DNA of 64,000 nucleotides, taken from NCBI RefSeq assembly GCF_031877795.1, contig NC_133933.1:26192029-26256028 (forward strand), given 5' to 3'. The translations under genes and the position numbers were made by a program. This document shows positions 56,301 to 64,000 of this stretch, piece after piece; the first letter of the stretch is position 1, and each line of letters starts with the position of its first letter. The notes beneath the pieces are model-generated. The model made no database searches. It saw only the letters and a list, made by a program, of their open reading frames with translations, and had not been told where the DNA came from. Source of the DNA: Strix aluco (taxonomy: Eukaryota; Chordata; Aves; Strigiformes; Strigidae).

Positions 56301-59300
56301 GTGATACCCTTTTGTATATTTTGGGTTGGCAATATAATTCAATTAATGCTTTTCAAGAAATATTTAATGAAGTCCTATGTGAATGGCAAACACAAGCAGC
56401 CAGGAAACAGCCTTTACTTTTACAGAAATCATGCTGAATTGGAGTATAGGCTGTCTGGGAGTACAGGCTCTATGCTATCAGGAATTTTATTATCTGCCTG
56501 ACCCAGTTCCCTTTTTTCTTATCTGCTTACCATACTGTGTAGCCAGAAATCTGCTTTGCATGCTATACACAGAACAACTTTAGCATTTATTTTAAACAGT
56601 GTGGGTTTCTTAATGAGCCAGTAATGAGCTACTTAGCCTGACTTTTGGTAGCATGCATCTCTTCTTTTACACTGTGCAGGGACCTTCTGGGTCTGGCTCA
56701 GGGTTTTGAATTGCACACTCAGGGCTGGGAATCCCAGTGCTGCTGCTGGAAGTTTCTAATGGGCCTTGAGCTCTCTAGTCATATAATGGGTTTCAGTAGG
56801 ACAGCAAAGAGCATTAACAAGACATGCAACTACACCAAAGCTGAAGAGCTTTTTCAAAGGTGAGACGAAAGAAAAACCTTAAAATGAAGAGCATGGCAAT
56901 TCTCTGATGACTTGTTTCTTTGCTTTAATGTCATTTGTTGAATAAGAGCCTGTTGAAACAAGTGGTAGCTTAGTCCTTATGTGCCAGAGTGATGCTAGTA
57001 GGGTGTTTTGTGAAGGCTGCAGGGTTTCTAAACAATACAAATCTTTGCTACTCCTCTTTTCAGTACAGAAAGGACTGGTACAGGGAGTCCGGCTGTGGGG
57101 TGGCAGCAAGGAGTCAGCAAGATTCATCTGGGGTGGGTTGATTTGACTGACACAAGGACAGGCTGCTCTCTGGAAAGCTGAACTTCTTCACACCAAGAGA
57201 GATTTCAGGAGATGGCAAGAAATAACAGACTACTGGCATTTGACAGCTCCTGTTGGACTTGCTTTCCTGATCAGAAGCTGCTTAGTGGTGAGGGAAACAT
57301 GCTTTACATGGTAATTCCCTGGCAGTCTTGCATGGTACTTAAAAGGCACAACCCTGATGAGCTGCCCTATACTTGCTGTGCCGTTTCAGTCAGACGCTTG
57401 CATCTCAGAATGAAATAAACTAACTTAATGTAATCTGAACCACATCTCACACCAAGAATGGGTTATGATATCAATGATGTCTTTGGTTACACATACATCT
57501 GTCTCAGCCTGATGCAGATAAGCAGAAAATAACATGACACATGGGATCTGATGTATTTGTCCTACAGTTGATATAACAGATTTCCCCTCATCCCCAGGTA
57601 CTTAAGCTTTCCTTCTTACTCATTTTTTCAAGCGCTAACTGTTGAATGCCTGTCTTTTTCTAATGCTTTTCTTGTTCTTTTAACTTATCTTTAGTATATG
57701 ATTTCCTAGGGTTTTTCTTTGTGTACATAGGAACAAACCAAAATGGCAGTGCCCTCAGGGTTCTGGAGTCACATATGGGAGCACAGCAGTGAGGGGACCT
57801 CTGACTCGAGCAGACACCTTCCATGTGTGCCAGCACTTCAGTAGGATGTTTTTTTGATGATGAGTTTCACAGACAGGCAATGAACATTCCTGTTGAACAT
57901 ACACTCTTGCTGACATTATTTCCATCCTTGTTTCTTTTTGTTTTTCTCTTTCTTTTCTTTTACATCTCCACCATCAGGAGCTAGTCTTCATTCCTCTGGT
58001 TTTTTTATGTCTATTTGACCAGCAAGTCTTGTATCCTCTGCACTTTCCCCATCCCATTCCCAGTTACCTCCTCTCACCTTCTCTCTTCTAAATTCATCTA
58101 ATCATGGTCTTCTAAGTGTTGGGTTCACAACCTTGGCAGTTACAGCCTTGGCCAGCGTGAGCAGTATATACATGATTTTAGATTGACAAATAAGGTCAGG
58201 GGACATGCTGGGATTGTAGGTGAGAATCCCACAGCCTGGGGAGCAGGACTTGTCATGCCACAACACCCAACAATCCTGTTTTTTATAGGGTAGTGCTAAG
58301 TACGCTTCTGACAAACAAGGAAGGAATCTATTTCACCACATGGTCTGACACCCTCCAGTCAGGGTCCAGTTTGGCGTTTACTTTAAGGCATTTAAAGCAG
58401 CCTGCTTAGACTTTGGGTTTATTTCTGGGGAATGGAGGGTGACTGATAACCTTCCTCCCCATCCCACACCTGTATACAAAATCCCCCAGGGAGATGTCAG
58501 TAAAATAGAGAAATTAAATGGGAAGTCATACTAAATGGTGGGACGAGTGAGAGCTGAGTCAGTCTTTTTCACCTTTAGACTTGAAGATCAGCATAATCTC
58601 CGGAGCCATGATGTAACAACCCAGCTCTAGGTGTTGGTCTCTGCCTTGACATAAGCCAGAGATGCAAGCCTGATAAATATTGTACTGAGTTAAATCTTTC
58701 ACTTACACTGGCTTCATATTGATGTTGCAAATGGTATTAATCCTGATTCATCCTGGAATAAATCAGGGGAGAGTCTGTGCCATGGTAACTTGCAGTCTCA
58801 TTAAGAAGTCTAATCTGAAGTGCAATAGATTTAAAATCTTAGTGAGTTTACTAGACACTGGATCATGGTCAAAGTCAAGGTTTAGGATGACTTGTGTACC
58901 TTTGATATCAACAGGAGGTTGGTTCTTGAGTCATTAATAATTAGTAATAATGATTTGTAGAAGAGACAGAAAATGGTGGTCAAAGGTGAGAGGAATCATG
59001 CTGCCAGTGAAGCCCCATTTTGCTACCAATCCATGTCTTCCTAAGCCTTGGGCTTTCCCCTTTCAGAAGAAATAGCAATTCTGTGAAAAGCAGCTGTGAG
59101 AATGGCTTCAGGGGAGTCTACATTTTTTATTGACCAATGTTTTGTGAACAAGAGCATCCTGCTCTTGTTTAAAACCAGCATTTTCTCTCCTCATCGCCAG
59201 TCCTAAATATACTCATGGCTTTATATCCTTATATATTAACCTCACACAGAGTGAGACTTGTAATGCCAGGGCTGTTGACTACCAGGGCTGTTCCTCCAGC

Positions 59301-62300
59301 GGTGCACAGGAGGAGCTGCATCATGGAGCAGGTTGTGAAGTACCTGGGACATTGTTAGCTGCTGTCCCTCTGCCAGAAGGGGCATGGCCTATTAATATTT
59401 CCTCTTGCTCTTCATTTTGATCTCTTTATTAAAGGTGCTGCTATTATCACCTCCATTGCATTGCCATCTGCAGCACTTTAGCTACAGGTAAGCTCCCTCT
59501 GCAAAGGCAACATCAGGTCTTTGCTAACATTAGTTGAATTCAAAGTCTGTTGAAGATCCAAAGTTCATTGAAGTCCTTACAGGGAGTCATACATGACTGT
59601 CCTGGAGATCAGGAGCCAGCTATATGAGTTTTTGGATGTGGGAGGGACCTCTTGCTGGACTTCTCACTCATTCTTTAGTTCAAGTCAGTATTTGAAGGAG
59701 AAGACACATTTGTTCAAAGCACGAGCAGGTTAATGTGTGCTAAGACCCACTCCCAAAATAGCAGCACTTGTGTACTCAGTACAAACAGTCCCAAAGTAAT
59801 AAATCCAATTGTTTCAAGATGTTGTTGGATAAAAGTAGATGAAACAGCATAGGGGAGGAGACATCCTGCGCTGGTTGGCTGTAAGCTGACTGGCACATTA
59901 TCTCAGAGTATTCCTCATACAAGCATTCCTCACACAAGGAAATGATAATGAATAAACTAGTGACCTTATGCTCAGCCTTCAGGTGAAGTGTGCAGCAAGG
60001 CTTGAAGAAGTATGTAAAGGAAGATCTTTGCACAGTACTGATCTTTCTTAACTTCCTTTTCCCCCAAAATATGATTTAAAAACCTATTTAGTGAAATTTC
60101 TCCTGCAGAAAGAATATCCTTTAGGGAGTTCATTTGCAGTATTATGAACAATACCATTCATCTAGCAAGCAAAAGCATGCAAGATTATTTAATAAAATAT
60201 TTAATAAACCACTGTTATTATTAGTGGGCAGTACTGAAAACAGGTGATGTTAAAACATTTCTTATTGAAAGGAAAGCCATGCTGCAATTACCTCAGATGA
60301 ACACAACAAATTTCAGGTCTGAATACCTTAAGAAATTGATCAGCCAAGGTAATCTTTGTAAAATTAGATCTTTGTCTCAAGAGATAGCCCAAAGGAATAC
60401 ATTTGTTCTTTGCCTTAGGAGGCATGTTTTTTTCAGCTATCTGTCCATTTACCACTGAACTCTGATGAGGTGTGGAGTTGAAACCATCTTCAAGATACAT
60501 TTCTCCATGATGTCATTAAAGTTTGGGAGAGAGAAACTGCCCTAGGAAGGCTATTTTAAGTTCAATTGCAGCAGACCAATGATCCTGGTTGATAGATGTA
60601 GATTTTTTCTCTACAGTTATTTTCCTTATTCTAATTTCTGAGAAGACAGGCGGTTTTTATTCAGTCTCTACCTTGGAAAGCTAACAGTCTTCCCGAGGTG
60701 AGTTGTTTAGGAAAGGGTTAAACATGTCTGTTGGGACACAGTTTGTGATGATGGAGGTGAGACCAATGTGCAGGGAAGAGTGGATTTTAAGAAGGAGCTT
60801 CCAGAGGAAGTTAGAGGTCTTCCACAGTAAAAGTGGTAAAATATTCCAAGTATGGGAGTAATTATTAGAAAACAGGACAGAGTAGAAAAAAAAAATTATT
60901 TCAAAGTCTGGGAACTATCTAAGGAAAGAGGTAGAAGAAATATTAGTTAAAGGCTATCCCATTTCCTTTCATCTGAAACCTTTCCTTCAAAAACTTTTTG
61001 AAAATTGATTTTTTCAAACATTCATCTTTGTTTGAACTGACTACATCTGAGCTGGGAGAAAACTTGGCTGTTTCAAAAGGCCCAACACAATTATAAGTTA
61101 AAAAATAAACCAGACCAATCCACCACCCTAAACCCAGTCCCTTTAATTAAAGGTGCTTCAAAAATATTTTCTTGCAGACTGTTGAAATTAATTTTTAACC
61201 AGTTCTTCCCCAATGTGCATGACAGTCCTTGTTTCTTCTCTGTTCTGTAAACTAGAAAATAGTAGATTAATTGTTATTATCGCTGCATGCTACCAATAGT
61301 TGGCACAAAGGTAGCAAAGCCTGTGACACAGGCATCCACACACGTTTTTGACATTTGAGGCATTTTAAATAAAAGTGAGAAATATGGCAACTAAAGAGAA
61401 TATCACCTAGGGTAATTAACACAGTTTGAACCTGATAACTCTCATAACCGTAATGGGCAAGAATTTTCCATTGCACTTTCTCCTCTACAATGTTCATATA
61501 TGTTTTTCTTCGGAGATGGTTAAAGCATTTCTGGCCAGATGTAAGATATGGCCTCTTTTCCCTGCAAGGAGTGGGATGTCCTGGACACAAGTTATGTGCG
61601 TCTTCTGATCGCAGGAGGAGCCAACACTGCTGAAGCTTCCATGGAGGCTGGGAGGTCAATCATTTAGCTCCTCTTTCTGCCACTGCAGGATGCTTCCCTA
61701 CATTAAATTTCTCTATAGTATCAGGGCCAGTTTCAAGTGGAAGTGATTTCCCTTGCAGAAGGCATTCCTTATTTGACTAGATAAATGGTGAGAAATGACG
61801 GAGAATTACTTTACTGTAGCCAGGAGATATGGTCTAGGGGTCTGCAGCTAGAAGATGACGTTGCAGAGTCTTTCTTTAAAAAAAAGTTTTGTTTGCTGAA
61901 ATACAGCAATAAAAGAGAGGAAGAATGAGACGCTTTCTACCAAATAGCAAGACACCATGATGAAACCTCTGCCTACACAGCAGTTTTCAGATTCAGATGA
62001 CGCGGGTCCTGGAGCCCATTTGTGCAAGTTATCAGAGCAGTCTGGTGACAATGAGTTTGCTCCTTTGCTATCAGCCTTTCCTAGTAGCCATTGGGTTCAC
62101 CTTATAGTTTGAGTTCACGTACGAGGCGGCTAATAACTCTTTAAGAATTTGCCTTTATGTATGTAAAGATGAACTGCATACCCTGAACTCTTTTAATCTC
62201 TGGATGCTATAAATGCTTGTATGTCCTTGGCGCACACATTGCTTTTGCAGACAAGGCCCATTCAGTGCTCACCTTGAGCAAAGGCACCAGCCTCTGGGCT

Positions 62301-64000
62301 ATCTGCATCCACAGGCTCTTTTTGCCTTCCTAGGACAGAGGTCACCTCTGGGGCACTGGCAGTATCCATGCAGCCCATTCCTGCCTCCTGTTTGTGTCAT
62401 TCCCCAGTGCCCTGAATAAGAGCAACCTCTCACTGTATGGACAAACAAGACACCATTTGCTCAAGGGTCAGTCTCAGTCCTCACAACCGGTCTATTTGTC
62501 TCATTTTACAGCTGCTTTCCACTAAAGCTTCTGAAGAGTTACTGAAAAATCAGTAACAATAGCAAAGTTGCTAGCAGGTTTTTTGGAGTGTCTGGCGTTT
62601 CACACCTCTCAGAGAAAACCCATCCTTTTGGATGAGTTTTTATTTGCCTTTGATTTCTTTTTTTTGTATCGTTTTCATTGATCTCATTTTTTAAAGGTAT
62701 ATTTTTGTTTTGAGATAATTCATACTTCTTTTCTAGCACTTTGGAGTGTTGCATGCTTGGGAATATTATGAGTGTGGTTCTTAGGGGATAAAGGACATTA
62801 CTATGTTAGAAAGAGAACAGATGGAGGGGAGGAGAAAGGCAGGGCTTCTACCCCACAGATGAATGAAGAAACTGGTGCCCAGCAAGCTGGTGCTTTGCTA
62901 AAGGCCCCAGCTGCACAGAGTGCACTGCTGGCAGTGGGGACTTTCGGCTCCCTCCTCTACCTGAGACCTGCCAGGGTGGGCTGCAGGCAGGGAAGGGATG
63001 CACAAGATGTATAACACTTGTAAAGGGACTCTGGCACCTGCAAGGGTACACAGTCACAGGGGAGGGGGAAAGGATCCCTTAGTCTCCAGGATGGGATTGC
63101 TTCAGCTTTTTCAGTTGCTTTTGTTTCTCATTGCGGACACTAGAAACCTCCTTTCTCCCAAATGAAAGCTCAAGTCACCCATGATTTCATCACTTGAGTG
63201 GCTTAATAAACCCACGCAATGACATGAGACTTGCCACCATTTTAAGCCTGCCAGTGGCACTATGGCTTGTACCAGCTCACAAACCAGCTCAGCTCCCCCA
63301 GCAGAGCTGCGTGGGGTGGGCGACGGGTGAGTGCTCCAAGGACACAGTGCTGCTTGCTGTGCTGCTGGCACTCGGCCCTGCTCTGGGCTTCCCTGGGTGA
63401 GAGCTTGGGAGATTCAGGTGTGGTTCATTGCAAATTAGTGAGGCTGCAAGGTGGGCAAGATCCTTAAGGGTGCTTTAACGTCCAGAAAGTAGATGCTCCA
63501 TGCTCTTGTGGGATGGACACTCAGGCAGTGAGTCTAATTTTTGTGTCTTATACATCTTGAAGGAGACTGGGAATTTTACAAGGTGAAGAACTTACTGCTT
63601 GTTTAGTGAATTTTCACTCCTTCCTCTATCTTAACTAAATCCCATTTTGTCAGACAAGCCCTCCATTTATTTCAGTGGGCTTTAGACATATATGTTTATA
63701 TACCAACTTTTCTTTTTTAAATTTTCTCATTTAACTGTGCTTTGTTGCTGGGTTGTATCAATCTTTTACTCTGAGGCTAATTTTAATTGCAGATGTAAAA
63801 TAACTTAAAGAACTGAGTCAAATAATTCACTCTCATAAATCAGGCAATAAATATGCATTGGGTGACTGAGATGTTGCTGAATCATTAATACTCCACAACA
63901 GCACAAAGGCGTATGGGTGCTCATAATGGCATGGTTTGACTGACAAGGATTTTGGTGCTTCTAAAGAGATTTATTTGCCTTCTGTGCAGCTGTAGCGCTA
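53336..64000. other. Intergenic sequence to window end
   Basis: About 10.7 kb. A 199-codon minus-strand open frame at 55274-55873 and a 130-codon one at 61267-61659 have no recognisable domain or splice context. A 23-bp tandem duplication lies at 56062-56107. No CR1, LTR, tRNA or snRNA signature was recognised. The 62.8-63.4 kb segment is relatively GC-rich but lacks CpG clustering. Confidence 0.5.
56062..56107. repeat. 23-bp tandem duplication (two copies)
   Basis: The unit begins AGGATTTATGCATGTAG and ends TATAT; copies are at 56062-56084 and 56085-56107 and differ at one base. Confidence 0.88.

Noticed and set aside
61267-61659. 130-codon minus-strand open frame
   Set aside because: No recognised domain, no promoter or splice context, and no poly(A) arrangement pointing to a gene. 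Length alone is not enough; conservation data could revive it.

Overview
The window is vertebrate nuclear DNA, almost certainly avian. Coding sequence is split into short exons with GT-AG introns, and two CR1 LINE fragments carry the bird/reptile-type 3' end (ATTCTATGATTCTAT-like tail). The gene order EPRS1 - SLC30A10 matches amniote synteny. There are no bacterial-style operons, CRISPR arrays or recognisable RNA genes.

Region 1 (1-20.87 kb, + strand): the 3' two-thirds of EPRS1, the bifunctional glutamyl-prolyl-tRNA synthetase. I place 21 coding exons from 784 to the stop at 20650. All junctions keep frame and together give 1,140 residues. They cover the end of the GluRS tRNA-binding beta-barrels, five WHEP repeats (mammals have three), a Lys-rich linker, and the complete ProRS catalytic, anticodon-binding and C-terminal zinc domains. 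The N-terminal GST-like and GluRS catalytic exons lie upstream of the window. An antisense CR1 fragment sits in one ProRS intron.

Region 2 (20.87-37 kb): mostly non-coding. It holds one striking object at 25100-25552, an intact, diverged homologue of SLC30A10 exon 1. It has a good start context, a TATA box upstream and a splice donor at the homologous position and phase, but I can find no exons 2-4 for it. Its predicted TM2 metal-site residues differ from SLC30A10 (Ala43/His47 instead of Asn43/Asp47). A second CR1 fragment and several simple repeats lie between it and SLC30A10.

Region 3 (37.1-48.06 kb, + strand): SLC30A10, the cell-surface manganese/zinc exporter of the cation diffusion facilitator family. 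It is complete in four coding exons (439 aa), starts in a CpG island, and has a probable 4.5 kb 3' UTR ending at tandem AATAAA signals near 48.05 kb.

Region 4 (48.06-64 kb): intergenic DNA with microsatellites and small tandem and inverted repeats. I recognise no gene there.

The two genes are functionally independent: cytosolic aminoacylation of Glu and Pro, and metal efflux. The main points for follow-up are the orphan SLC30A10-like exon and the WHEP expansion built from symmetric phase-0 exons.
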